Shown here piece by piece: positions 38,562 through 48,532 of a DNA stretch of 57,864 bases (its first letter is position 1; each line of letters begins with the position of its first letter). Below the pieces are notes generated by a model, which was not told the DNA's origin, ran no database searches, and saw only the letters and a program-made list of their open reading frames with translations. Source of the DNA: Candidatus Thioglobus autotrophicus (lineage in GTDB: Bacteria; Pseudomonadota; Gammaproteobacteria; PS1; Pseudothioglobaceae); assembly GCA_022448455.1 (NCBI GenBank), contig JAKUUR010000010.1, forward strand, positions 1 to 57,864. The letters are read 5' to 3'. Both the position numbers and the translations under genes were made by a program.

Positions 38562-38664
38562 TTGTTTTCATCCAATCTCTTGATTTGAAGAAGAATCTCT
38601 TAAATTGTATTTTGCATTTGGAGCATAAAATAAGGACTAAAATAATCGGCAGGGTATTAGACAT
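38551..38664 (-). CDS. Candidate small membrane protein overlapping the ung start
   Basis: A 37-codon ORF starts at the ATG at 38664 with a perfect AAGGAG seven bases upstream. It encodes MSNTLPIILVLILCSKCKIQ and a basic tail ending in DWMKTNEA. The first 15 residues are hydrophobic, then a cysteine pair (CSKC) and a positive tail follow, giving a one-helix inner-membrane protein. The last codons overlap the ung start by 11 bp in another frame. It may be a real small protein or a leader whose translation feeds ung. I recognise no homologue; a conservation test in relatives would decide. Confidence 0.4.
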   Translation of the reverse strand: MSNTLPIILVLILCSKCKIQFKRFFFKSRDWMKTNEA

Positions 38665-38719
38665 TGTTTTGCTCCTTGGGCAGAATGTATCACTGAGAAT
38701 ATTATAGCAAGGTTTGAGA

Positions 38720-39376
38720 ATGGGTAACTGGTTGGAGTTTTGGGCTAACAATGAAACTAATTGGCATTCTGATGTAGTCACTCAAGAGCTAGAAAAGTAC
38801 TTAGGATTGCTTAAACTCGAATCTGGAGATACAGTGTTTGTCCCTCTTTGTGGCAAAAGTCTTGACATGATTTACATGCTCAATCGGGGTTTTTCTGTCA
38901 TTGGTGTTGAAGTTAGTGAGATTGGTATTAAGCAGTTTTTTCATGAAAATGGGTTAGATTTTACAATCTCTCAAGTTGGTGAATTTGATCTTTACAGTGC
39001 TAAAAATATAGAAATATACTGTGGTGATTTCTTTTCATTGACCTCTAAACATTTGTGTGGCGTCAAAGCTGTATTTGACCGGAAATCATTGATAGCACTT
39101 GACAGGAATTTAAGACAAAAATATGTAAAACATTTAAATGATATAATATCGTTGGGTGTTCGGATACTATTGATAACTTTGCATTATCCGAAACATCAGA
39201 TGAGCGGCCCACCTTTTTCAGTTGATAAATCTGAAGTTGAGTCGCTTTTTAGTATGGCCTTTAATTATCAAGAATTAAAGCCTTTTCAAGATATTGAGAA
39301 TGGGTTAAAGCTAGCGCGTTCAGGCGTAGATTATATTGAAAATGCAGCTTATTGTCTGCAAAAAGTGAGAGAATAA
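38720..39376 (+). CDS. tpm: Thiopurine S-methyltransferase family protein
   Basis: The SAM-dependent methyltransferase has 218 residues from the ATG at 38720, which follows an AAGG site. It starts WLEFWANNETNWHSD, typical of TPMT proteins (WxxxWxxxxxxFH). Motif VFVPLCGKSLDMIYMLNRGFSVIGVEVSE (residues about 45-75) is the TPMT SAM-binding block, and VFDRKSLIALDRNLRQKYV and GPPFSVDKSEVESLF follow. Bacterial members methylate selenium, tellurium or thiol compounds. It is first in a tight run with the cold-shock-domain protein (stop and start overlap by 1 bp). Confidence 0.92.
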   Translation: MGNWLEFWANNETNWHSDVVTQELEKYLGLLKLESGDTVFVPLCGKSLDMIYMLNRGFSVIGVEVSEIGIKQFFHENGLDFTISQVGEFDLYSAKNIEIYCGDFFSLTSKHLCGVKAVFDRKSLIALDRNLRQKYVKHLNDIISLGVRILLITLHYPKHQMSGPPFSVDKSEVESLFSMAFNYQELKPFQDIENGLKLARSGVDYIENAAYCLQKVRE

Positions 39377-39684
39377 TGGCAAAAAAAATGACGGGCATAG
39401 TCGCCCAGTTTGGCACAAAGGGTTATGGATTTATTACGGGTGATGATGGTGAAAAGTATTTTGTACATCAAAAAAATGTTTATAACAAGTCTCGATTAAG
39501 GACCGATACACGGGTCAAGTATAGGGTAGAAACTTCTGAAAAGGGTCTTGTGGCAGTTGATGTTAAGCTTGAAAAATTGACTGAAGAAACAAAACCGTTG
39601 ACTGACAACACTATTAAAAGAATGTTTTTTATATTGTTATTTATACAATTGATTACTGTTTATTACGTATTTTTGGATAAATGA
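39376..39684 (+). CDS. Cold-shock-domain protein with a C-terminal membrane helix
   Basis: The protein has 102 residues from the ATG at 39376. Residues 4-68 form a cold-shock (OB-fold) domain with RNP1-like KGYGFIT and RNP2-like KYFVHQ motifs. After a short charged linker, a single hydrophobic helix (about 82-99, MFFILLFIQLITVYYVFL) ends the protein. A CSD fused to membrane segments is known from the CSD-DUF1294 family, but here only one helix is present and it is much shorter. This would tether a nucleic-acid-binding domain to the membrane. Its end overlaps the SLT lipoprotein start by 4 bp. Confidence 0.8.
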   Translation: MAKKMTGIVAQFGTKGYGFITGDDGEKYFVHQKNVYNKSRLRTDTRVKYRVETSEKGLVAVDVKLEKLTEETKPLTDNTIKRMFFILLFIQLITVYYVFLDK

Positions 39685-40289
39685 AAAAACTAATCGTTCT
39701 TGGTTTGGCAATTTTAATGGTCCTTTCGGGATGTTTTTCGACACCAGCAAGAGAGGTTACTAATATTTGTGATTTGCTAGATGAGAAAGTGAGTTGGTAT
39801 CGAGCAGTCAAGAAAAGCGAAGAAAAATGGGGTGCTCCCATGCACTTGCAGTTAGCGATTATTTATCAAGAGTCACACTTTGCCTCAGACGCAAAACCAC
39901 CAAGAAATAAGATTTTTGGAATAATACCTGGTTCAAGACCAACAACATCATTCGGCTTTACTCAGGCAAAGAAGGCAACCTGGGATTGGTATCAACTCAA
40001 AACAGGAAACAAGTCAGCTAAACGAGACAATTTTGCTGACGCTGTTGACTTTGTTGGATGGTATATTAATCAATCCGAGTTGCGTTCTAAAATTAGCAAG
40101 ACAAATACCTACCGTCAATATTTGGCTTATCATGAAGGTCATGGTGGTTATAACAATAAGACTTATGAAAATAAGGCTTGGCTTATTGATATTGCTAAAA
40201 ATGTTGAAAAGAAGTCTAATACCTACAAAAGTCAACTGTCTCAATGCAGGACCCAGCTTGATAAAAATCGTATTTGGACGCTTTTCTAA
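39681..40289 (+). CDS. Lytic-transglycosylase (SLT)-like lipoprotein
   Basis: The protein has 202 residues. The first 18 residues form a lipoprotein signal peptide with lipobox LSGC, Cys18 being the acylation site, so it is probably anchored to the outer or inner membrane. The SLT-like part has MHLQLAIIYQESHFASDAKPP with the presumed catalytic Glu in YQES, then SFGFTQAKKATWDWYQ, where GxTQ is the family turn, and a C-terminal AYHEGHGGY. It would cleave or bind peptidoglycan. It lies in the cluster with the cold-shock-domain protein and is upstream of the Rieske gene by 18 bp. Confidence 0.85.
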   Translation: MKKLIVLGLAILMVLSGCFSTPAREVTNICDLLDEKVSWYRAVKKSEEKWGAPMHLQLAIIYQESHFASDAKPPRNKIFGIIPGSRPTTSFGFTQAKKATWDWYQLKTGNKSAKRDNFADAVDFVGWYINQSELRSKISKTNTYRQYLAYHEGHGGYNNKTYENKAWLIDIAKNVEKKSNTYKSQLSQCRTQLDKNRIWTLF

Positions 40290-40307
40290 TTAATTTTAGT
40301 AGATGAG

Positions 40308-40613
40308 ATGTGGTTCAAGGTTTTAGAGCACTCACCAAAACCCGACGCCTTGAAAGAGATTTCTGTAAATGGCGTTGAATTAGTCCTAACGAATGTTAAA
40401 GGTAGGCTTTACTGTTTCGAGAACCGTTGCCCACACGAAGAAGTGAGGCTTAGCTTGGGTTGCATTAAAAATAAAAAAATTAAATGTGCTTTGCATGGAT
40501 ATAGCTTTAATCTAGAAACTGGCTGGAGTTCAGAAGAAGATCTGGAACGCTTAAAAATCTATCAGGTTAAGCGAGAAAAGGCCGGGATATTTATCGAGAT
40601 GGAGGATAGTTAA
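40308..40613 (+). CDS. Rieske-type [2Fe-2S] ferredoxin-like protein
   Basis: This soluble protein has 101 residues. It contains the Rieske motif: CPHEEVRLS (CxH) near residues 40-48 and CALHGYSFNLETG (CxxH) near 63-75, so both cysteines and both histidines that bind the 2Fe-2S cluster are present. The form is like NirD/BphF-type small Rieske proteins that pass electrons to oxygenases or reductases. No oxygenase catalytic subunit is adjacent. The next gene (TrpD2-like) starts at its stop with a 1-bp overlap. Confidence 0.9.
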   Translation: MWFKVLEHSPKPDALKEISVNGVELVLTNVKGRLYCFENRCPHEEVRLSLGCIKNKKIKCALHGYSFNLETGWSSEEDLERLKIYQVKREKAGIFIEMEDS

Positions 40614-41686
40614 TGAGCTCACAAAACCTTATTCATTCCATTATTCAAAGAATTGCTACTGGCCCTGAACTCAGTAAAAACATAGAAACGGAAGAGGCAG
40701 AAGCAGCGATGAGTGCAATTCTTAGTGGTGAAATAGATGAGGTTCAGTCGGCCATCTTCTTGATTGCACTGAGAATGAAGCGTGAAACAATGGACGAACA
40801 TATAGGCATTCTTGAAGCCTTATTAAAGTTTACTGATTGCCAGAAAATTGATGTAGACAACCTAATTGATATCGGGGACCCTTATAGTGGCTATAATCGA
40901 TCCATTCCTATTTCAGCATTCTTACCACCACTGCTTGCAGAGCTCGGATTACCAACGCTAATTCATGGTCTAGATTCTGTGTCCCCAAAATACGGGTTAA
41001 CCCATCGCCATATTAATCAGGCCTTGGGTATGAATGTAGATTTATCGATTGATGAATCAAAGGCTAGGATTAAGGATAGCGATATTGGTTGGTCTTATGT
41101 GGATCAAAACCAATATTGCAAGCCACTACATGACCTTGTTCCACTGAGAAACAAGGTCGTTAAAAGGACTGTTCTTAATACAGTGGAAACATTGATTGGG
41201 CCTCTTAGAGGCAAAAATACTCATTCCATTTTGGGTTACGTCCATAAACCTTATCCTCCTATTTATGCTGCTTTATGTGAGAAAGTAGGATTCAGTAGTA
41301 GTCTACTGATTCGTGGAGTTGAAGGGGGTGTTGTGCCATCACTTAGACAAAAGGGTTTGATGATTTCCTACCATAAGGGTGTCGAAAAAGCCCGAGTTAA
41401 GACAGACCCTAAACTCTTGGGAATTAATAGCGAGTTACGTGCTATAGCTTTTCCCAAAGAGTTTGAAAATGGTATAAAAAGAGATTTGCTTGCCGAGTAT
41501 GCTGTTAATTTAGGTCGTTCTGCATTGTCCGGTGAGTCGGGTATGTTTTATGATGGCCTGGTATACTCCGCGAGTTTGATTCTTTGGCATTTAGGGAAAT
41601 CGAAAACGCTGCCATCAGCTGCTGACAAGGTAAGAGAGGTTCTAAACTCAGGTAAAGCTTTAACTAGATTAGCGGCAAAACCTTAA
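40613..41686 (+). CDS. TrpD2/YbiB-like protein (glycosyl transferase family 3 fold)
   Basis: The protein has 357 residues with the two-domain fold of anthranilate phosphoribosyltransferases: a helical N-terminal domain (residues 1-75, including SGEIDEVQSAIFLIALRMKRET) and a catalytic-like domain. The PRPP-binding glycine loop of TrpD (GTGGD) is replaced by IGDPYSGYNRSIP, so it is unlikely to be a true tryptophan enzyme. This, with LLAELGLPTLIHGLDS, matches the TrpD2/YbiB group, which binds DNA in E. coli. Rieske and TrpD2-like genes adjacent may be a conserved pair, but I cannot test it. It is convergent with msbA, 2 bp apart. Confidence 0.8.
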   Translation: MSSQNLIHSIIQRIATGPELSKNIETEEAEAAMSAILSGEIDEVQSAIFLIALRMKRETMDEHIGILEALLKFTDCQKIDVDNLIDIGDPYSGYNRSIPISAFLPPLLAELGLPTLIHGLDSVSPKYGLTHRHINQALGMNVDLSIDESKARIKDSDIGWSYVDQNQYCKPLHDLVPLRNKVVKRTVLNTVETLIGPLRGKNTHSILGYVHKPYPPIYAALCEKVGFSSSLLIRGVEGGVVPSLRQKGLMISYHKGVEKARVKTDPKLLGINSELRAIAFPKEFENGIKRDLLAEYAVNLGRSALSGESGMFYDGLVYSASLILWHLGKSKTLPSAADKVREVLNSGKALTRLAAKP

Positions 41687-41688
41687 AT

Positions 41689-43413
41689 TTACTGAAATTG
41701 TTGTTGGTTTAGCTTGGCATACTCGCCAGAAGCATTAATTAATTCCTTATGTGACCCTTGTTCAATGATTTCACCTTCTTTTAAGACAATGATGCGGTCA
41801 GCATTCTGTATGGTGCTCAATCGATGAGCAATAATTATTGTCGTTCGCCCTTGCTGCATTTTATTGATTGCTGATTGAACGAGCCTTTCCGTGGCAGAAT
41901 CAAGAGCAGAGGTTGCTTCATCTAGAATTAAAATAGGACTGTCTTTGGCAATAGCTCTCGCTATTGAGAGTCTTTGACGTTGACCACCTGATAAGGTGAT
42001 GCCATCTTCTCCGATTTCAGTGTCAAATTGATCGTCCAACTTTTCAATAAACTCAACTGAGTTTGAAACTTTGGCAGCATGAATAATTGATTCTAGAGGC
42101 ATACTATCTTTTTGTCCGAAAGCAATATTACCTTTTACTGTGTCATTAAATAAGCGAACATGTTGATCTACAAAAGAAATATTAGACCTAAATGAGTTTA
42201 ACTCAAATTCATCGATGTTTATTTCGTCTATCGTTATCTTGCCACTACTTGGTTTATAGAATCGTGCCAACAGGTTTACCAGTGTCGTTTTACCGCTGCC
42301 AGTGCTACCAACCAAGGCGACAGTTTCACCAGCCTTAATGCTTAAGTTGATATTTTTTAAAGGAGACTTCTCTCCGTCATAGGAAAAACTTACATTGACA
42401 AAGTTAATGTTACCTTTGGCATGATCTAGTATTTGATTGCCATCATTAACTTCAGTTTTTTCGTCAATCAATGTAAAGACACTTATCGCAGCGACTATTG
42501 CCTGTTGCAATGGTTTGTTAATATTAATGAGAGTCTTTGCTGGCTTAACTAGCATACCCATCGCAGTAAAGAAAGCGAGAAAGTCACCAGCGCTCATAGT
42601 CAAATAGGTTGAAGATATGTAAACCACACTGGCTAGTGACAAGCCTATAAGTATATTAACTACTGAGGTGTTAAGGCCGGCTGCCATGTCAACTTTAAAG
42701 CGCTGTTGTCGAATTGTATTGATGAGTTTAAAAAACTTACTTTGTTCGTTGTCTTGAGCATGATAGATTTTAACCAGATCAATGCCAGAAATATTTTCAT
42801 CCAGAAGGTGAGTCATCTGGCCCATAGAGTCTTGAACCTTTTTAGAGCCACTTCTCATGCGAGAGGTTGAAAATTTGACGGCTAGATAAACTAAGGGCAG
42901 GAGCACTAAAAGAGTGATGCTTAATAGGTAGTTTTTGTAAAACAAATACCCCGTTAACAGAACGACGGTTAATGACGACTTGATTAAGTCAAGCCATATA
43001 GTTGAAGCTGCAGCAGAGATTTGTTCCACATCAAAGGTTAACTTAGAGAGTGTTCCACCGGTTGTGTTTTTATCAAAGTAAGCCTTAGGTAGTTTTAATA
43101 ATTTAGCAAACATGTCAACCCTTAGATCCATGATGACCTTATTTGATATCCAGGAACTAGCGCTCACCGAGGTTAGTGCGAATAAAGAGCTCAGCGCAAT
43201 GACTGCAAATAGTGTCAACGAATAAAGTAGTGCGGATTCATTGGAGCGTCCAATCCCAAACAGGGTATCAATGATTTGCCCTGTTATTTCAGGAATTGAG
43301 GCCTCTAATGCGGTAGCAAATACCATCATTGAAGAGGTAAAAACTAGCTTTCCTATGTGACTTTTAAGGTAAGGAAAGAGTCGCTTTATGAATTGTCTAT
43401 AACCCATCATCAT
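41689..43413 (-). CDS. msbA: Lipid A / lipopolysaccharide-core flippase MsbA (ABC transporter)
   Basis: This fused ABC exporter has about 574 residues from the ATG triplet at 43413; an open frame to 43446 adds an unrelated N-terminus. Residues 1-310 form six membrane helices, with SKLTFDVEQISAAASTIW and VKIYHAQDNEQSKF typical of MsbA. The ATPase domain has Walker A VGSTGSGKTTLVNL, signature LSGGQRQRLSIARAI and Walker B ILILDEATSALDSATE. It flips lipid A-core across the inner membrane. Neighbour pyrG is divergent; lpxK, often next to msbA, is not here. Confidence 0.9.
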   Translation of the reverse strand: MMMGYRQFIKRLFPYLKSHIGKLVFTSSMMVFATALEASIPEITGQIIDTLFGIGRSNESALLYSLTLFAVIALSSLFALTSVSASSWISNKVIMDLRVDMFAKLLKLPKAYFDKNTTGGTLSKLTFDVEQISAAASTIWLDLIKSSLTVVLLTGYLFYKNYLLSITLLVLLPLVYLAVKFSTSRMRSGSKKVQDSMGQMTHLLDENISGIDLVKIYHAQDNEQSKFFKLINTIRQQRFKVDMAAGLNTSVVNILIGLSLASVVYISSTYLTMSAGDFLAFFTAMGMLVKPAKTLININKPLQQAIVAAISVFTLIDEKTEVNDGNQILDHAKGNINFVNVSFSYDGEKSPLKNINLSIKAGETVALVGSTGSGKTTLVNLLARFYKPSSGKITIDEINIDEFELNSFRSNISFVDQHVRLFNDTVKGNIAFGQKDSMPLESIIHAAKVSNSVEFIEKLDDQFDTEIGEDGITLSGGQRQRLSIARAIAKDSPILILDEATSALDSATERLVQSAINKMQQGRTTIIIAHRLSTIQNADRIIVLKEGEIIEQGSHKELINASGEYAKLNQQQFQ

Positions 43414-43486
43414 TACTTTAATTGGATGTGACCATATTCTACACAAATTTGTGTATCATGACTATTTCAAACTTTGTTAGTTTTAG

Positions 43487-45121
<1,635 letters not shown>

Positions 45122-45152
45122 TTTTCTATTCTCAGATTTTTCTAAAGATTAT

Positions 45153-46544
45153 TTATTTTTTCTTAATGAATTTCATTAGGCGCTTTCTTTTTTGAACTTG
45201 ACGTGCCGATAGTTTATTTTTTTTATCCTTAAACGGGTTATCACCACTTTTAAATTCAAGCTTAATAGGTGTGTTTGAAAGCTTAAGGGCGTCTATAAAA
45301 AAGTTTTTTAAAAATTGTTCATAGGCCTTAGGAATGCTGTGCAGATGATTCCCATGCATCGTTAGTGTTGGTGGAAAAACATTAGATTGGTGGACATATT
45401 TTAGTTTTGGCCTCCTTCCCCCAACTGCTGGGGCTTGATGTTTCTTATTAGCCTTTTCTAATATTTTGTTAAGTGAAGAAGTTGAAAACTTTGCGCCGGC
45501 GTGTTCAAAGGATTTCCTAATGGGGGTGAACAATTTACCCACACCAGAGCCATGAAGTGCTGAAATATAATGCACAGAAGCGTAGCTAACAAATGAAAGT
45601 TTGACATCTAGTTTTCTTTTTACCTCACTTTTTTGATAGTCATCCAATCCATCCCATTTGTTGATGGCTATTAATAGGGCTCTTCCTTTCTCGGCAATCA
45701 TTCCAAGCAGAGTTGCGTCCTGTTCCGTAACACCTTCATGGGCATCGAGAACCAGAATGACGACATGAGAATCCTCTAAAGCTTCTATGGCTTTGATGAT
45801 GCTAAATTTTTCAACCTTTTCTTCGACACTACGTTTACGCCTGATACCTGCAGTATCAATCAGAGTGTACTGCTCACCCTCACGCTCGAAAGGGATAAAT
45901 ATTGTATCACGAGTGGTTCCTGGTAAATCGATAGCAAGAACTCTTTCTTCACCCAGTATGCGGTTAATTAGTGTAGATTTTCCAACATTAGGTCTACCAA
46001 GCACGGCCACAGCTATACCCTTAACTTCAGTTTTATTATCTTCAAAACTTTGAGGTAACAAGGGTATGCTGGTTTCGATCAATTCTGGAATTCCTTGATT
46101 ATGTTCAGCCGAGATAAGGATGGGTTTCCCTAAGCCTAATTCAAAAAATTCAGCGGCTGTAGCTTGATTCAGGCCTTCAGCTTTGTTACACACCAGAATG
46201 ATGTTTTTTTCCAGTTTTCTGAGTTGACTAGAGATATCTAGATCTAATGATGTGACACCATCTTTATTGCTGACAATAAAAAAAATTACATCTGATTCGT
46301 TAAGGGCGCTTAGAATTTGTTCATGAATTCCGGTATCTATCAAGGAGTCTTCATTGGTTAAGCCCCCGGTGTCAATAATCGAGCACTTTATATCATCATC
46401 AAGTTGAATAGTAGCATATTGACGATCACGCGTTAGCCCTTCAAAGTCTGAAACAAGCGCCTGACGAGATTTACTCAGACGATTAAAGAGGGTAGATTTT
46501 CCTACATTGGGACGACCAACCAATGAAATAACAGGGTAGCTCAC
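45153..46544 (-). CDS. der: GTPase Der (EngA), ribosome assembly
   Basis: Der is an essential 50S assembly GTPase with two tandem G domains. It has 463 residues. Each domain has a P-loop GRPNVGKSTL(F/I) (residues 8-18 and about 182-192), with later G3 motifs DTGG and DTAG, and G4 NKAE and NKWD. A KH-like C-terminal domain follows, and a basic tail ends RLMKFIKKK. It follows yfgM by 20 bp on the same strand. The gene bamB, which lies between yfgM and der in E. coli, is absent. Confidence 0.97.
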   Translation of the reverse strand: MSYPVISLVGRPNVGKSTLFNRLSKSRQALVSDFEGLTRDRQYATIQLDDDIKCSIIDTGGLTNEDSLIDTGIHEQILSALNESDVIFFIVSNKDGVTSLDLDISSQLRKLEKNIILVCNKAEGLNQATAAEFFELGLGKPILISAEHNQGIPELIETSIPLLPQSFEDNKTEVKGIAVAVLGRPNVGKSTLINRILGEERVLAIDLPGTTRDTIFIPFEREGEQYTLIDTAGIRRKRSVEEKVEKFSIIKAIEALEDSHVVILVLDAHEGVTEQDATLLGMIAEKGRALLIAINKWDGLDDYQKSEVKRKLDVKLSFVSYASVHYISALHGSGVGKLFTPIRKSFEHAGAKFSTSSLNKILEKANKKHQAPAVGGRRPKLKYVHQSNVFPPTLTMHGNHLHSIPKAYEQFLKNFFIDALKLSNTPIKLEFKSGDNPFKDKKNKLSARQVQKRKRLMKFIKKK

Positions 46545-46564
46545 AGCAAATCAATGAATTTGTA

Positions 46565-47182
46565 TCAATTCAGATCGTCGAGTTTGATCTGAATTAATTG
46601 TGTTAAATTTGAGTTTTCGGTGACATTATTGATTGCCAGGCTGTAATATTTCTGTGCCTCTGTACGGTTACCAAGGTCTAAGTATATATCACCCATTAGA
46701 TTATAAATTAGGCCTGAAAAGCCATCATCAGATTGTCCCTCAAGTATTAACAGTGCCTGGTCGTGTTGCCCTAGTTGTAAGTAAATAGAAGCTACTCTTA
46801 GAGCCGCCGTGGTAGCAATTACTGAACTTGAATTATTAATAAGAGGCTTAATTACACCGAGTGCTTGGGTATAGCTTCCCGCGTCAAAGAGATACTTGGC
46901 CATCAATAATATTGCCTGGTCCGTATAACTGCTCGAAGAAAAATCTGTAGTTAATTTATCGTAGGCTCCGAGATTGTTAGAATCTGAAGCAAAACTAAGG
47001 TAAAGACTTCTTGCATTTAAAGACTGCTTATCTTGATAATCTGAATAAGTATTCCATCCCCAAATACCAGAGAGACCAATAACAGCACCAGCTATTATCT
47101 GCTTACCATAACTATTCCACCATTTCTTAATTTGTTCGACCTGCTCTTCTTCTGCGCCGCCGACTTGGATAAAGTTTTTCAT
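46565..47182 (-). CDS. yfgM: YfgM-type TPR membrane protein (ancillary SecYEG subunit)
   Basis: The protein has 205 residues. A cytoplasmic N-terminus (EEEQVEQIKKWWNSYGKQ) is followed by one membrane helix (IIAGAVIGLSGIWGWNTYSDY, residues about 29-49). The periplasmic part contains TPR-like repeats, including ATTAALRVASIYLQLGQHDQALLILEG and LIYNLMGDIYLDLGNRTEAQKYY. This is the YfgM architecture; YfgM works with PpiD at the SecYEG translocon. It overlaps hisS by 4 bp and precedes der. Confidence 0.9.
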   Translation of the reverse strand: MKNFIQVGGAEEEQVEQIKKWWNSYGKQIIAGAVIGLSGIWGWNTYSDYQDKQSLNARSLYLSFASDSNNLGAYDKLTTDFSSSSYTDQAILLMAKYLFDAGSYTQALGVIKPLINNSSSVIATTAALRVASIYLQLGQHDQALLILEGQSDDGFSGLIYNLMGDIYLDLGNRTEAQKYYSLAINNVTENSNLTQLIQIKLDDLN

Positions 47183-48447
47183 AATATCTCCCGAAGATGT
47201 TGAATGATACCCTCAAGCTTAATTAATTGTTGGTCACCTTGTCCCTTTAAGGGCTTAATGCTAAGTTGATTATTTGATAATTCTTCTTCACCTAAAATTA
47301 AAGCGAAGTCTGCATTAGATTTGTCTGCCTTTTTCATTTGGATTTTTATGCTACCCAGGCTCATATCATTAGTAATAATTATTTCTGGCAGAGTCGTATG
47401 GATATCTCTAGAGAGCTTCATTGATGCCATTTGAGCTTTTTCACCTAGTGCAACAAAATACAGGTGAGGTTTATTTTCTTGGAGTTTATTAGTTCGATCT
47501 TTGATGAGAAGGATAAGTCTCTCAATACCAATAGCAAAACCTATAGCAGGGGTTGGGTTGCCACCCATTTTTTCCACTAGACCATCATATCTACCACCCC
47601 CACAAATAGTTCCTTGGGCACCTAAGTCATTTGAAATCCATTCAAAAACGGTACGATTATAGTAATCCAGTCCTCTTACAAGTCTCGGATTTATAATGTA
47701 TGGTATTTCAAGACAATCAAGATAATTTTTGAACGCCGAGAAGTGTTCTTCAGATTCATCATCAAGGTGGTCAATCATTTTTGGTGCACCTTCTATCAAA
47801 GCTTCCATTTCATTGTTTTTACTATCTAATATTCTTAACGGGTTTGTTTTTAGTCGACGCAAATTGTCTTCGTCTAATTGAGATTTGTTGTCAATAAAGT
47901 AATTTTGTAAAAGCTTTCTGTAGGATGATCGAGTCTCGCTTGAACCTAAAGAGTTAATTTCTAAACTGGCATTATTAATTCCGATTAACTTCCAGAGAGA
48001 ATCAGTTATTTCGATTAATTCAGCATCAACCTTGGCATCAGAGGCACCAAACACTTCTACATCAACTTGATGAAACTGACGATACCTGCCTTTTTGAGGT
48101 CGTTCATGTCTAAACATGGGTCCATGATAAAAAACTTTTTGAATTCCTTCACGCGGTAAGTTATGTTCAATCATCATTCGCACAATGCCAGCTGTCGCTT
48201 CAGGTCTCAGGGTCAGAGAATCTCCACTGAGGTCTTTCCAGGTATACATCTCTTTCTCAACTATATCGGTCACTTCTCCAATTGCACGAGAGAAAGTTTC
48301 AGTATTTTCAACGATAGGTGTGCGGCAATATTTGTAACCATAGGAAATCAATAACTTGTTAATGATCTCTTCTAGTGCCAACCAGAGATTCGACTCTGAT
48401 GGAAGGAGATCATTCATTCCTCGAATTGCTTGAATTTTTTTTGACAT
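47179..48447 (-). CDS. hisS: Histidyl-tRNA synthetase
   Basis: This class II synthetase charges tRNA-His. It has 422 residues. Class II motif 1 lies in the first 50 residues (IQAIRGMNDLLP, then LLISYGYKYCRTPIVEN), motif 2 is FYHGPMFRHERPQKGRYRQFHQ near residues 105-125, and motif 3 with TPAIGFAIGIERL near 310. The histidine-binding LVRGLDYYNRTVFEW is near 260, and the C-terminal anticodon-binding domain follows. It heads the hisS-yfgM-der run. Confidence 0.98.
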   Translation of the reverse strand: MSKKIQAIRGMNDLLPSESNLWLALEEIINKLLISYGYKYCRTPIVENTETFSRAIGEVTDIVEKEMYTWKDLSGDSLTLRPEATAGIVRMMIEHNLPREGIQKVFYHGPMFRHERPQKGRYRQFHQVDVEVFGASDAKVDAELIEITDSLWKLIGINNASLEINSLGSSETRSSYRKLLQNYFIDNKSQLDEDNLRRLKTNPLRILDSKNNEMEALIEGAPKMIDHLDDESEEHFSAFKNYLDCLEIPYIINPRLVRGLDYYNRTVFEWISNDLGAQGTICGGGRYDGLVEKMGGNPTPAIGFAIGIERLILLIKDRTNKLQENKPHLYFVALGEKAQMASMKLSRDIHTTLPEIIITNDMSLGSIKIQMKKADKSNADFALILGEEELSNNQLSIKPLKGQGDQQLIKLEGIIQHLREIL

Positions 48448-48532
48448 TAGTAAGGTTTTATATAGTTTGGAGGTATTTTACCAACGAAATACGTTTCACT
48501 GTTCAAGCAATGTAGAAGATGTTATTTATACT

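Noticed and set aside
38551-38781. 76-codon minus ORF read in full
   Set aside because: The part before the ATG at 38664 is antisense to tpm and has no start signal; only the inner 37-codon ORF with a ribosome site is kept.
40613-41686. Anthranilate phosphoribosyltransferase for tryptophan synthesis
   Set aside because: The GTGGD PRPP loop is replaced, and no other trp gene is adjacent; TrpD2-like is safer.
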